Below are positions 1 through 7,676 of a DNA stretch of 64,000 nucleotides, in pieces (position 1 is the stretch's first letter; each line of letters opens with the position of its first letter). A program made the position numbers and the translations under genes. The stretch lies in contig JAHOYT010000036.1 in the NCBI GenBank assembly GCA_019038645.1, forward strand, positions 80,103 to 144,102, written 5' to 3'. The stretch comes from Bacteroidales bacterium. GTDB lineage: Bacteria; Bacteroidota; Bacteroidia; Bacteroidales; UBA12077. Under the pieces are notes generated by a model. That model had not been told where the DNA came from, ran no database searches, and saw only the letters and a program-made list of their open reading frames with translations.

Positions 1-40
1 GTCATTAGAATTCCCTAGAAAAGATAATATAAATTAGAAT

Positions 41-1216
41 TTAAAAATCTCTTTTTGATTTTTCCCAGTTTACAGACTGTTTTTTTCTTAAAAATCTAAG
101 TAATCCGATAATTTGAGATAAATTCATAATAAAGATATAGTAGGGTGTAAAAAGGATTTTAAAATTAATTTTTTTAGATTGAAAAATATAACCAAATAGC
201 ACAAAAGCATAAAAAACAATTTGCGCCAGAAATATTAATTCAAAAATGTAGCTATGAATATTTAAAACCAGAATAAGAAAGTTTATTAATAAAAGCATAA
301 AAAAAGAAAAAGGAACTAATGTCCATCGTAAAATCTTATGCGAATAATATTGAAAAGTTAATATTTGATTTTTGAAAGGATTAAGAGATTTTTTAAGCCT
401 GCTAATTGCCTGAAATCCTCCGTAAGCAATTCTAACTTTTCGCTTAAGTTCTTCTTTAATATTTATTGAAGCTCTCTCTGTTGCATAAGCATTGGGTGCA
501 TATTTTATTTTATATCCGTTTTGTGCTATGCGCATGGATATTATGAAATCATCAAGTATTGTATCATTTTCAATTTCTTCGAACAGATTGGTCCTGATAG
601 CAAATAATTCTCCTGCAGCACCAATAACAGAGTTTAATTCAGATTCTTTCTTTTTAATTAACGATTCATATTTCCAGTAAAAACCTTCTCCGGAATTAAC
701 AGCATTATCTTTTTCTTTTGAAAAGATCCTTTTTTCTCCAGCCACACAACCAACCATCTGATCTTTGAACATTTTTACAATTTCATTTATAGCTTCTCTG
801 TTTAAAATAGTATTGGCATCGGAAAAAATTACAACAGGTGTTTTTATAAACTTCATACCTCTGTTAATAGCTCCGGTTTTTCCATTTCGTTCTTGCTGAT
901 GATAAACATTTATGAAATCATATTTTTCTAAAGCTTTGTCTGTGCCGTCAGTTGATCCGTCAGCTATCCAAACGTGGTGTAGTTTTTCTTCAGGATAATT
1001 TAATGATATTGAGTTAGATACTTTCTTTTCAATGAAATCTTTTTCGTTGTACGCAGCAATAAATAATGTAACCTCTGGCTCATAATCTATATTCTCTTCA
1101 TTTATTTTTTTTGAGCCGAAAAATCCTGAAAAGAAACAGAAAACTATTAAAAGCAAGGGATAAACTACATATGCATAGAGAACTATTATTAGTAATATCC
1201 AGAATAGTATAATCAA
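41..1216 (-). CDS. Membrane glycosyltransferase, family 2
   Basis: This is an inverting GT-A (GT2) glycosyltransferase that would transfer a sugar from a nucleotide-sugar to a lipid or glycan acceptor at the inner membrane; donor and acceptor cannot be read from sequence. An N-terminal membrane helix (about residues 2-33) is followed by the nucleotide-binding segment VTLFIAAYNE and IADGSTDGT (84-92), the metal-binding SDAN (132-135) and the catalytic-base-type LDDF (221-224). Two or three hydrophobic helices close the protein (about 295-375). No ATG is available: the frame is closed by a stop just upstream and the only usual start is TTG at 1216, one base after the stop of the upstream glycosyltransferase, so translational coupling is likely. 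It is the last gene of a minus-strand run behind an LptF/G-like permease, suggesting surface glycan or lipid-linked sugar synthesis. Confidence 0.85.
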   Translation of the reverse strand: MIILFWILLIIVLYAYVVYPLLLIVFCFFSGFFGSKKINEENIDYEPEVTLFIAAYNEKDFIEKKVSNSISLNYPEEKLHHVWIADGSTDGTDKALEKYDFINVYHQQERNGKTGAINRGMKFIKTPVVIFSDANTILNREAINEIVKMFKDQMVGCVAGEKRIFSKEKDNAVNSGEGFYWKYESLIKKKESELNSVIGAAGELFAIRTNLFEEIENDTILDDFIISMRIAQNGYKIKYAPNAYATERASINIKEELKRKVRIAYGGFQAISRLKKSLNPFKNQILTFQYYSHKILRWTLVPFSFFMLLLINFLILVLNIHSYIFELIFLAQIVFYAFVLFGYIFQSKKINFKILFTPYYIFIMNLSQIIGLLRFLRKKQSVNWEKSKRDF

Positions 1217-1217
1217 A

Positions 1218-2423
1218 TCAGTTTTGCTTAATAAAATTTATAATATTATCGGATATATTCTCAAAATCAAAATTCATATTTACAAATTCGAATGCCCTTT
1301 TTCCGGTTTCTTTTTGAAACTCCTGATCCTGTAATGTTTTAATAATTGAAACGGCGAAATCTTCTGCATTATCTGCTATTACAATATTTAAATTGTTTGT
1401 ACAGTCAATTCCACAGGCGGCGATGGTTGTTGCTACAACTACTTTTCTTAAGGCCATAGCTTCAATGATTTTGATTCTTAGTCCGCTACCTGAAAACAGA
1501 GGGACAATTATTGGTCCGGAGCTTTGAATAAATTCAAAAGCATTTTCAACCTCACCAATAAATTTTATGTTATTGTGTTTTATCTTTTTAATGAACCAGA
1601 ACGGGGCATTCCGACCGGCTATATTAAATTTTATACCCGGAAATGTATCTAAAACTAAAGGAAAGCAATGATCAATGAACCAAATCAGACCTTCCTGATT
1701 AGGAATCCAGTCAAGTGCACCAATATAATTTATTTGGTTTTGGCTGGTAATAACATTATTTATTGGAGTCTTTATGAGTTTTTTGATATCAATTCCGTAA
1801 GGTGATACAAGTGAGGGCTTTGTGTTACCTTCTTTTTGAAAAGTTTCTGCATCAATATCTGAAATTGGTAATATATAGTCATATTGGTTTAATAAACTCT
1901 GTTCAAAAGCCTTAAGTTTTTCAGAGAGAATTTTGAAGTAAATCTTTTTTAATACGTGATGTGATTCTTTATAATTTGCCTCCCATATTTTAAATTCAGC
2001 ATTATGAGGTCGGTAAACAATTTTCCCCTTATATACAGATTTTATAATATGGATATATTGAAGCGTGTATAATCCTTCAATTTGAACTAAATCAAAGAGC
2101 TTATTATTAAGCAATTCTATTATTTTTTCGGAGAAATTCCTGGAATAAAATCTTTTAGCTATGTACGGTTTTTTAGAAAAAAACAGATTAAACAAGAGTT
2201 TAAGAATTGAAATATTTGTATCAACTTTAACACTAGTAATTTCCAGAGAATCTTTGTATTCATTTTCAATAACTGTAAGATTATTATAGTGTTTATGGGT
2301 TGTCATATTCAGTAAATGAACATGGTGATTGTTGCGGATGTAACCTTTTGACATACTCAGAATTGCCAATGAACCACCATCTGGAGGATATATTGCTTTA
2401 TTTGCAATCTGTAGTATATTCAT
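1218..2423 (-). CDS. Glycosyltransferase, family 4 (GT-B fold)
   Basis: This looks like a cytoplasmic retaining glycosyltransferase of the GT4/GT1 type. The N-terminal half starts with the Gly-rich acceptor-side motif (YPPDGGS, residues 12-18). The C-terminal Rossmann domain contains INYIGALDW, a FNIAGRNAP strand and the donor-binding block SGSGLRIKIIEAMALRK, whose Glu is the usual nucleotide-sugar contact in this fold. About 400 residues is normal for the family. It starts with ATG directly at the stop of the upstream permease gene (no intergenic base) and its stop is one base from the TTG start of the downstream GT2, so the three genes form one transcript. Donor and acceptor are unknown; the neighbours suggest cell-surface polysaccharide or glycolipid synthesis. 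Confidence 0.87.
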   Translation of the reverse strand: MNILQIANKAIYPPDGGSLAILSMSKGYIRNNHHVHLLNMTTHKHYNNLTVIENEYKDSLEITSVKVDTNISILKLLFNLFFSKKPYIAKRFYSRNFSEKIIELLNNKLFDLVQIEGLYTLQYIHIIKSVYKGKIVYRPHNAEFKIWEANYKESHHVLKKIYFKILSEKLKAFEQSLLNQYDYILPISDIDAETFQKEGNTKPSLVSPYGIDIKKLIKTPINNVITSQNQINYIGALDWIPNQEGLIWFIDHCFPLVLDTFPGIKFNIAGRNAPFWFIKKIKHNNIKFIGEVENAFEFIQSSGPIIVPLFSGSGLRIKIIEAMALRKVVVATTIAACGIDCTNNLNIVIADNAEDFAVSIIKTLQDQEFQKETGKRAFEFVNMNFDFENISDNIINFIKQN

Positions 2424-3980
2424 TTAGTTAGATTTTTTTAAGAATCTTTTTATAAATTTCTTAAAGAAAAGAATATAGGTATCTGAATTTAATATTACAG
2501 AATCCGTAGTTGCTTTATATGTAAGGAAAATCCCAAGGGGCATTAAAATAAAAGAAGATAGCCACATTCCCATATAAGGAGGCATAACTGCTTCTCTGGC
2601 AAATTTTTCGCCCGAAATTGAAATAATATAATAGAGAATAAAAAATAATATAGAAATTACAACTGGTGTTCCAAAACCTCCTTTTCGTATTATCGCTCCA
2701 AAAGGTGCTCCGATAAAGAAAAATACCAGACATGCAAAAGACAAAGCAAATTTCCTGTGCCATTCAATCTGGTGTCTTCTTATTGTTTCTTGTTTTCTAT
2801 TAATCTGATTTTTTGAATTTGTAATATTGTTTTTAGCTGACCGTGCATAAGTTAATGCAAATTTAACTGCATCTTCTTTGGCTTTTTTATTTTGAGAATT
2901 AAAAATACTATCGGTATTATAGGGTATAATTATTTTAGGCGATGATTTTTGTTTGCCAATTATTTTTTTAGAAGAATTAGTACTATTAACACTATTTTTC
3001 TTTATTGTTTTATATTCTGATTTTTCTTTTCTTTTTCTTATTCTTTCCTGGTCAACTATTAGAAAATCTTCTTTTTTAAAATAGCTGTTAATTGCTATTG
3101 TCTTAGAAAAACTTGTTATTAGGTTATTAAGCTGTATTTTTAATGAGTCTTCCGCGTAATCCAACTGCTTTAAATTTAGCATCCTGAAGTGATTTTTAAA
3201 TAAATCTTCATCGCTTCTGTTAAAATCAAAGCCTGTAAGTTCAAATATTATTTCCTGCTTTTCAAAATTTTGTCTTCGGTGAGGGAAAGCCCTGTCTTTC
3301 TTCCGCCGACCTGATTTTTTTTCTTTAACTTCTTCATAAGTATAACCATTATAAAGAGTTAGGATTAAGTTTTTTTCATCCGCTGTCATTTTCATATAAC
3401 CGGAATCAGCAACAGTAACTTTAACATTTTCCTGATTATTATGATGGTCATATACCATAACGTTTTTTAAAAGATTTGTTTTATAATCTTTTTCGGCAAT
3501 TTTAATACTGTAATTTTCAATTCCGTTATAAAATAAACCTTCTTTGATTTGCAATTCAGGACGTTGATTCTTAACGTCGTATATTAAAGTATTGGTTTTC
3601 AGATTAGTATATGGAATGATATTGTCGGAGTAAAAAAAAGCTGCAATACTGATAAAAATTATAAGATAGATAAGTGGCGACATAAAACGCTGTAATGAAA
3701 CACCTGCTGATTTAACTGCAGTTAGCTCAAAATTTTCACCTAGATTTCCAAAGGTCATTATTGATGATAAAAGTACTGCAAGAGGTAAAGCCATAGGAAC
3801 CAGCTGAGCCGACATGTATAAAATTAATTCAGCAATAACAGTCCATTCAAGACCTTTTCCTGCAAGATCGTCAATGTACTTCCATAAAAACTGCATTAAT
3901 AAGATAAATAGAGAAACAAAAAATGTTGCTATCAGAGGGCCGAAATATGATTTTAATATGAATTTATGTAATCGTTTCAC
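2424..3980 (-). CDS. LptF/LptG (YjgP/YjgQ) family permease
   Basis: This is an inner-membrane permease of the Lpt lipopolysaccharide exporter, which works with the LptB ATPase to lift lipid A-linked LPS towards the outer membrane. Three helices at the N-terminus (Bacteroidetes-typical LLMQFLWKYIDDLAGKG and LPMALPLAVLLSSIMTFG), a large periplasmic beta-jellyroll region and three C-terminal helices match the family. A Lys/Ser-rich stretch (about residues 315-365) lengthens the periplasmic part. The longest reading starts at TTG 4001, but I place the start at GTG 3980 (VKRLHKFILKSYFGP). This fits family N-termini, and the TAnnTTTG element at 4010-4017 would put transcription start at or downstream of the TTG. 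The other Lpt genes are not in the window; LptF and LptG cannot be separated by eye. Confidence 0.88.
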   Translation of the reverse strand: MKRLHKFILKSYFGPLIATFFVSLFILLMQFLWKYIDDLAGKGLEWTVIAELILYMSAQLVPMALPLAVLLSSIMTFGNLGENFELTAVKSAGVSLQRFMSPLIYLIIFISIAAFFYSDNIIPYTNLKTNTLIYDVKNQRPELQIKEGLFYNGIENYSIKIAEKDYKTNLLKNVMVYDHHNNQENVKVTVADSGYMKMTADEKNLILTLYNGYTYEEVKEKKSGRRKKDRAFPHRRQNFEKQEIIFELTGFDFNRSDEDLFKNHFRMLNLKQLDYAEDSLKIQLNNLITSFSKTIAINSYFKKEDFLIVDQERIRKRKEKSEYKTIKKNSVNSTNSSKKIIGKQKSSPKIIIPYNTDSIFNSQNKKAKEDAVKFALTYARSAKNNITNSKNQINRKQETIRRHQIEWHRKFALSFACLVFFFIGAPFGAIIRKGGFGTPVVISILFFILYYIISISGEKFAREAVMPPYMGMWLSSFILMPLGIFLTYKATTDSVILNSDTYILFFKKFIKRFLKKSN

Positions 3981-4009
3981 GGTTTGGATTCTTTTAAACA
4001 AAACGAATA

Positions 4010-4017
4010 CAAAAATA
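4010..4017 (-). promoter_or_regulatory. -7 promoter element upstream of the LptF/G gene
   Basis: An exact TATTTTTG (TAnnTTTG, the Bacteroidetes primary-sigma -7 box) on the minus strand. Transcription would begin near 4003-4006, leaving a leader of about 25 bases before GTG 3980. No clear -33 TTTG is seen. Confidence 0.55.
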
Positions 4018-4054
4018 GATTATTTTACAATATGAACTTATGATTTGGAGAAAA

Positions 4055-4429
4055 TTAAAGCCCGAGAGCATGTTTTAGTTCATCAATTTGTCTGTTCCAC
4101 AGATCTATTGTATCATCTTTTTCATCGTCGTCTGCAAAATCAGTAATAATAAGGGCTACATCGCCTGTTAATTCGTCTTTATGAATTTTAAATTCAAAAT
4201 ATTCATTATCTTCATTATCAATCCATTTAAAGCGAACCAATTGGTTTTGTTTTTTACAAACCTGTTCAGCTTGTTGCTCCGATCCATCCCAAATAAAAGT
4301 ATAGATATCACCTCTGATATTAATGTCATCAGCAAACCATTCGGATAATCCACCTGGAGTACTTAATCTTGTATATAAAATCTTGGGAGATGAATTTATC
4401 GAATATTCCAGTTCAAATTTATTTTTCAT
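4055..4429 (-). CDS. START-like / SRPBCC domain protein
   Basis: This is a small cytoplasmic protein of the SRPBCC (Bet v 1/AHSA1-like) helix-grip fold, in the variant common in Bacteroidetes. Residues MKNKFELEYSINSSPKILY followed by LSTPGGLSEWFADDI are the family hallmark, and the acidic DDDEKDDTIDLWNRQIDELK forms the C-terminal helix lining the ligand cavity. The ligand is unknown; related proteins bind hydrophobic molecules or act as co-chaperones. The open frame reaches 4465, but the ATG at 4429 starts exactly at the conserved fold and is preferred (124 residues). It sits alone between the LptF/G promoter and the tRNA gene, on the minus strand. Confidence 0.78.
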   Translation of the reverse strand: MKNKFELEYSINSSPKILYTRLSTPGGLSEWFADDINIRGDIYTFIWDGSEQQAEQVCKKQNQLVRFKWIDNEDNEYFEFKIHKDELTGDVALIITDFADDDEKDDTIDLWNRQIDELKHALGL

Positions 4430-4523
4430 AGATAATAATATTTGTAATTTTTCTCCTTTACGCAATATATAGTTTTTTTTTCAGAAAACTTATATAACCT
4501 TTATAAAAGATAAATTATTATTT

Positions 4524-4531
4524 TATATTTG
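4524..4531 (+). promoter_or_regulatory. -7 promoter element of the tRNA-Met gene
   Basis: An exact TATATTTG (TAnnTTTG) ends 16 bases before the first base of the mature tRNA, which is the expected spacing for a short tRNA precursor leader. Confidence 0.65.
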
Positions 4532-4547
4532 CACCCCAAAAGTATTT

Positions 4548-4621
4548 GGCGAGGTAGCTCAGGTGGTTAGAGCGCATGATTCATAATCATGAGGTCGCGA
4601 GTTCAAGTCTCGCTCTCGCTA
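4548..4621 (+). tRNA. tRNA-Met (anticodon CAT), probably elongator
   Basis: The cloverleaf can be folded by eye. The acceptor arm is GGCGAGG with TCTCGCT (G-U pairs at the ends). The D arm is GCTC/GAGC, the anticodon arm CATGA/TCATG around loop TTCATAA, and the T arm GCGAG/CTCGC around TTCAAGT. The discriminator base is A and CCA is not encoded. The anticodon stem lacks the GGG/CCC run of initiator tRNA, so this is elongator Met; a tRNA-Ile2 later modified to lysidine cannot be fully excluded, but its acceptor stem is usually different. Confidence 0.95.
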
Positions 4622-4626
4622 CAAGA

Positions 4627-4653
4627 GGCAGGCGAAAAACGCTTGCCTTTTTT
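4627..4653 (+). terminator. Rho-independent terminator after tRNA-Met
   Basis: Stem GGCAGGCG / CGCTTGCC (one G-U) around an AAAAA loop, followed by six T. It lies five bases after the tRNA discriminator. Confidence 0.85.
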
Positions 4654-4736
4654 GTTTATAAACAGGAGTTTTTACTGTTTTAGCTATAAGATGACGTTTT
4701 ACATCATACGATTTTCATCTTCACTTAAATATTTTA

Positions 4737-4744
4737 TATTTTTG
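4737..4744 (+). promoter_or_regulatory. -7 promoter element of the phosphofructokinase gene
   Basis: An exact TATTTTTG (TAnnTTTG) 36 bases before the pfk ATG. A good Shine-Dalgarno AAGGAG (4768-4773) follows, seven bases before ATG 4781. Confidence 0.55.
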
Positions 4745-4780
4745 TATATAAGCAAATAATTTTGAATAAGGAGAATAATT

Positions 4781-5875
4781 ATGAGAAGAGTATTAGTAGC
4801 TACTGCTGGTGGAGATTGTCCGGGACTGAATGCAGTTATCAGAGCTATTGTAAAAAGAGCTTCACAAGAACGTGATTGGGAAGTAGTCGGAAGCATTCAG
4901 GCATTTAATGGTATTTTATGGGAACCTACCGAAATAAAAATTCTGGACGAAAGTGCCGTTGCAGGTATTCATTTCCAGGGAGGCACAATAATAGAAACAA
5001 CTAACAAAGGGGGCCCTTTTGCTTGGCCGGTAAAGGATAAAGATGGGAATTGGGCGACAGCTGATCGTTCCGAGGAGATGATACGTAAATTAATGTATAT
5101 GGGAGTTGATGCTGTTATTAATATTGGTGGAGATGGTTCTCAAAGAATATCTCAGCGTCTCTACGAAAAAGGCCTTAATATTATTGGTGTTCCAAAAACT
5201 ATTGATAATGACCTGTCGGCAACGGATACAACTTTTGGATTTCAGACTGCAGTTCAAATTGCCACCGAATCGGTCGACAAGCTGGTAACAACGGCAGCTA
5301 GTCATAACAGAGTTCTTATACTTGAAGTTATGGGGAGAGATGCCGGTTGGATTGGTTTAAATTCTGCCATTGCGGGTGGTGCTGAAATTTGTCTTATACC
5401 AGAAATACCGTATGATATTAATAAAGTAGTTGATAAGATAAATTCCAGATTTGTACGTGACAGAGGTTTTGTTATCGTAGTAATGGCAGAGGGGGCTCAC
5501 GCAATTGGAGAAAATTCATCAACAATAAAACTGGATGAAGTAGGTTATAATAATTCCAAAATTTCGGGGGGGGCTTCACGTTTAATGAGAGAATTGAAGG
5601 AAGCCGGATGTAAGCATGATATGCGTAAAACCGTATTGGGGCATATTCAAAGAGGAGGTGTGCCAATTGCATACGATAGAGTTCTTGCTACTCAATTTGG
5701 TGTAAAAGCTTTTGAATTAGTTTTGGAGGGAAAATTTGGTGAAATGATTTCTTACAGACACCCAAATATTATATCAGTTCCATTTAATGATGCAATCAGG
5801 GAACCTCATTTTGTTACCATGGATTCAGATTTAATGAAAAGCGCCAGGGGAGTAGGAATTGACTTTGGAGATTAA
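4781..5875 (+). CDS. pfkA: 6-phosphofructokinase (ATP- or PPi-dependent)
   Basis: It phosphorylates fructose 6-phosphate to fructose 1,6-bisphosphate in cytoplasmic glycolysis. Motifs in order are TAGGDCPGLNAVIR (residues 8-21), GGDGS (116-120), PKTIDND (138-144, with the catalytic Asp) and MGRDAGW (184-190). The residue after GGD is Gly, as in ATP-using enzymes (PPi enzymes have Asp there). The Lys in PKTIDND is the residue typical of PPi enzymes and of the mixed 'group III' clade, where E. coli PfkA has Gly. Phosphoryl donor is therefore not certain, with ATP more likely. At 364 residues it is longer than E. coli PfkA (320), as group III enzymes are. It has its own promoter, a strong Shine-Dalgarno and a bidirectional terminator, so it is monocistronic. 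Confidence 0.93.
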   Translation: MRRVLVATAGGDCPGLNAVIRAIVKRASQERDWEVVGSIQAFNGILWEPTEIKILDESAVAGIHFQGGTIIETTNKGGPFAWPVKDKDGNWATADRSEEMIRKLMYMGVDAVINIGGDGSQRISQRLYEKGLNIIGVPKTIDNDLSATDTTFGFQTAVQIATESVDKLVTTAASHNRVLILEVMGRDAGWIGLNSAIAGGAEICLIPEIPYDINKVVDKINSRFVRDRGFVIVVMAEGAHAIGENSSTIKLDEVGYNNSKISGGASRLMRELKEAGCKHDMRKTVLGHIQRGGVPIAYDRVLATQFGVKAFELVLEGKFGEMISYRHPNIISVPFNDAIREPHFVTMDSDLMKSARGVGIDFGD

Positions 5876-5894
5876 TTTAGAAAAAAGATAATAT

Positions 5895-5926
5895 AAAAAG
5901 AGGAGATCATTTGATCTCCTCTTTTT
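5895..5926 (+). terminator. Bidirectional terminator between pfkA and the POT gene
   Basis: A perfect long hairpin: AAAAAGAGGAGATCA, a TT loop, and TGATCTCCTCTTTTT. The A-run and T-run flanks allow it to stop transcription from both convergent genes. Confidence 0.9.
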
Positions 5927-6025
5927 ATTTGTGATAGTGTGTTTACACTATGATATCTTTTCCAATTTTTTCATTACTGAGAAAATAAATCCGGCAGTAA
6001 TAAAACTAATATTATGTGAATTATT

Positions 6026-7546
6026 TTATTTAGCAACTCTTTCTAACCATTTTACCATAAATAGAACAGTAAACATGGAGATAGCACAAGCAACTACAAA
6101 AATTCCCCAGGTCATCCAAATAGGAATTTGTTCATAAAGGATAGCTCCAATAAATAATAATCCATTACCAAGAGCAGTAGCACCCAGCCAACCACCTTGC
6201 ATTAAACCTTGTAGGTGTGGAGGAGCAACTTTAGATACAAATGAAATACCCATAGGGCTAATAAATAATTCAGCTACAGTAAGAATAAAGTATGTTCCTA
6301 ACAATAAAAATGGAGTTACTTTAGCAGATTCAATTAACGGAGAGCCACCCATGCTTGGACTGATTTCAGAGAATAAAGGAATATTGAATGAACCTAACAA
6401 CATTACAACAAAACCTAACATTGCAATACCCATACCAATAGCTATTTTCTTTGGAGTAGAAGGTTCAATACCTTTACTTCTTAGCCATCCAAAAATAGCA
6501 ACAATAATTGGAGTCAGAAATACAACAAAGAATGGATTCATTGACTGGAATATTTCAGCTGAAAATTCAAATTGACCTATTTTTAATACTGTATAGTCTT
6601 TTGCAAACATCGTTAATGTAAGTCCATTTTGATGGAATGAGAACCAAAAGAAAATAACAACAGCAAATACAGCAAGAAGAGCATATATTCGTTGAGCTAC
6701 TTCTTTAGCTTCCATTTTTATATCACCAGTTGCTTCACCAGAAGATTTTGAATCTGATGGATTTGGGAATCTATTCTTATTAGCGATATATACTGTAAGG
6801 GAGATTAACATAGCAATTATTGCTATTCCAAATGCATAATGGAATCCTGTATTAAATACATTTAAGTAATCATTAGAAAATAAAGTAAGATCATTAATAG
6901 GAGTTGTTGAAGCGTTGTTTGCAAATTCCTGAAAATTTTGAATGTTTTCTGAAGACATATTTCCGCCTAAATAAGCATGACATTGCTCAGGTAAACTTGC
7001 ATCGTAAGTAAAGTTATGTTTTTTTAACCACCAGCTTCTAATTCCTACTCCAGCAAAAGGAGCAAAAATAGCACCTACATTGATAAATGCATAGAATAAT
7101 GAAAAACCAGAATCCCTTTTATTAGAATATTTTGGATTATCATACATTTGACCAACTAGTGCTTGTAGATTTCCTTTAAATAAACCATTACCAAAGGCTA
7201 TTACAAATAAGCCAATAATAGTAATTGTAAGGAAGAATGGAACACTAGATACAGGTGTTGGTGTTGGTATAGCCAATATAAGATAACCTAAGCCCATTAA
7301 TATTATCCCAACCATAATTGTGCCTTTGTAGTTTTTTAGTTTGTCGGCAATTATACCACCTACTAAGGCTAACATGTAAATTGAAAAATAAAATCCCGAA
7401 TATATATAACCGGCATTTGTACCACTGAGTCCAAATTTTGCTTGTAAAAATAGTACCAGAATAGCCATCATAGTGTAAAAACCAAATCGTTCCCCCATAT
7501 TGGCTAAAGAAGCAGCAATTAATCCTTTAGGATGTCCTTTTAACAT
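6026..7546 (-). CDS. POT/PTR2 family proton-coupled peptide transporter
   Basis: This is an inner-membrane major-facilitator protein of the proton-dependent oligopeptide transporter family, expected to import di- and tripeptides with protons. It starts MLKGHPKGLIAASLANMGER, has about 12-14 hydrophobic helices over 506 residues, and contains FYAFINVGAIFAP and the late motif FILTVAELFISPMG. The family proton-coupling motif ExxER in helix 1 reads NMGER here: the second Glu and the Arg are kept but the first Glu is Asn. From memory, a Bacteroidetes POT subgroup shares this. It is transcribed divergently from nnr, each gene having its own TAnnTTTG box. With PepD and the MFSD1-like carriers nearby it points to peptide use. 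Confidence 0.9.
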   Translation of the reverse strand: MLKGHPKGLIAASLANMGERFGFYTMMAILVLFLQAKFGLSGTNAGYIYSGFYFSIYMLALVGGIIADKLKNYKGTIMVGIILMGLGYLILAIPTPTPVSSVPFFLTITIIGLFVIAFGNGLFKGNLQALVGQMYDNPKYSNKRDSGFSLFYAFINVGAIFAPFAGVGIRSWWLKKHNFTYDASLPEQCHAYLGGNMSSENIQNFQEFANNASTTPINDLTLFSNDYLNVFNTGFHYAFGIAIIAMLISLTVYIANKNRFPNPSDSKSSGEATGDIKMEAKEVAQRIYALLAVFAVVIFFWFSFHQNGLTLTMFAKDYTVLKIGQFEFSAEIFQSMNPFFVVFLTPIIVAIFGWLRSKGIEPSTPKKIAIGMGIAMLGFVVMLLGSFNIPLFSEISPSMGGSPLIESAKVTPFLLLGTYFILTVAELFISPMGISFVSKVAPPHLQGLMQGGWLGATALGNGLLFIGAILYEQIPIWMTWGIFVVACAISMFTVLFMVKWLERVAK

Positions 7547-7598
7547 AATTTAAATTTATTTAGTTAATATTAATTTTCAATTTCTTAAATTGGAATGA

Positions 7599-7606
7599 CA
7601 AATATA
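7599..7606 (-). promoter_or_regulatory. -7 promoter element of the POT transporter gene
   Basis: An exact TATATTTG on the minus strand, 53 bases before the ATG. A TTG that could serve as the -33 element lies about 19 bases further upstream (7626-7628). Confidence 0.6.
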
Positions 7607-7652
7607 AAAATCTTTTTTTTGTGACCAAGTTTTTAATTAAAGGTTTAAGCAT

Positions 7653-7660
7653 TAAATTTG
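7653..7660 (+). promoter_or_regulatory. -7 promoter element of nnr
   Basis: An exact TAAATTTG (TAnnTTTG) 16 bases before the ATG at 7677. It forms a divergent pair with the POT promoter; the two boxes are about 47 bases apart. Confidence 0.6.
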
Positions 7661-7676
7661 TTTAAAAGAATATAAA

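Noticed and set aside
4548..4621. tRNA as initiator Met or tRNA-Ile2
   Set aside because: The GGG/CCC anticodon stem pairs of the initiator are missing, and the acceptor stem resembles Bacteroidetes elongator Met; Ile2 remains a small possibility.
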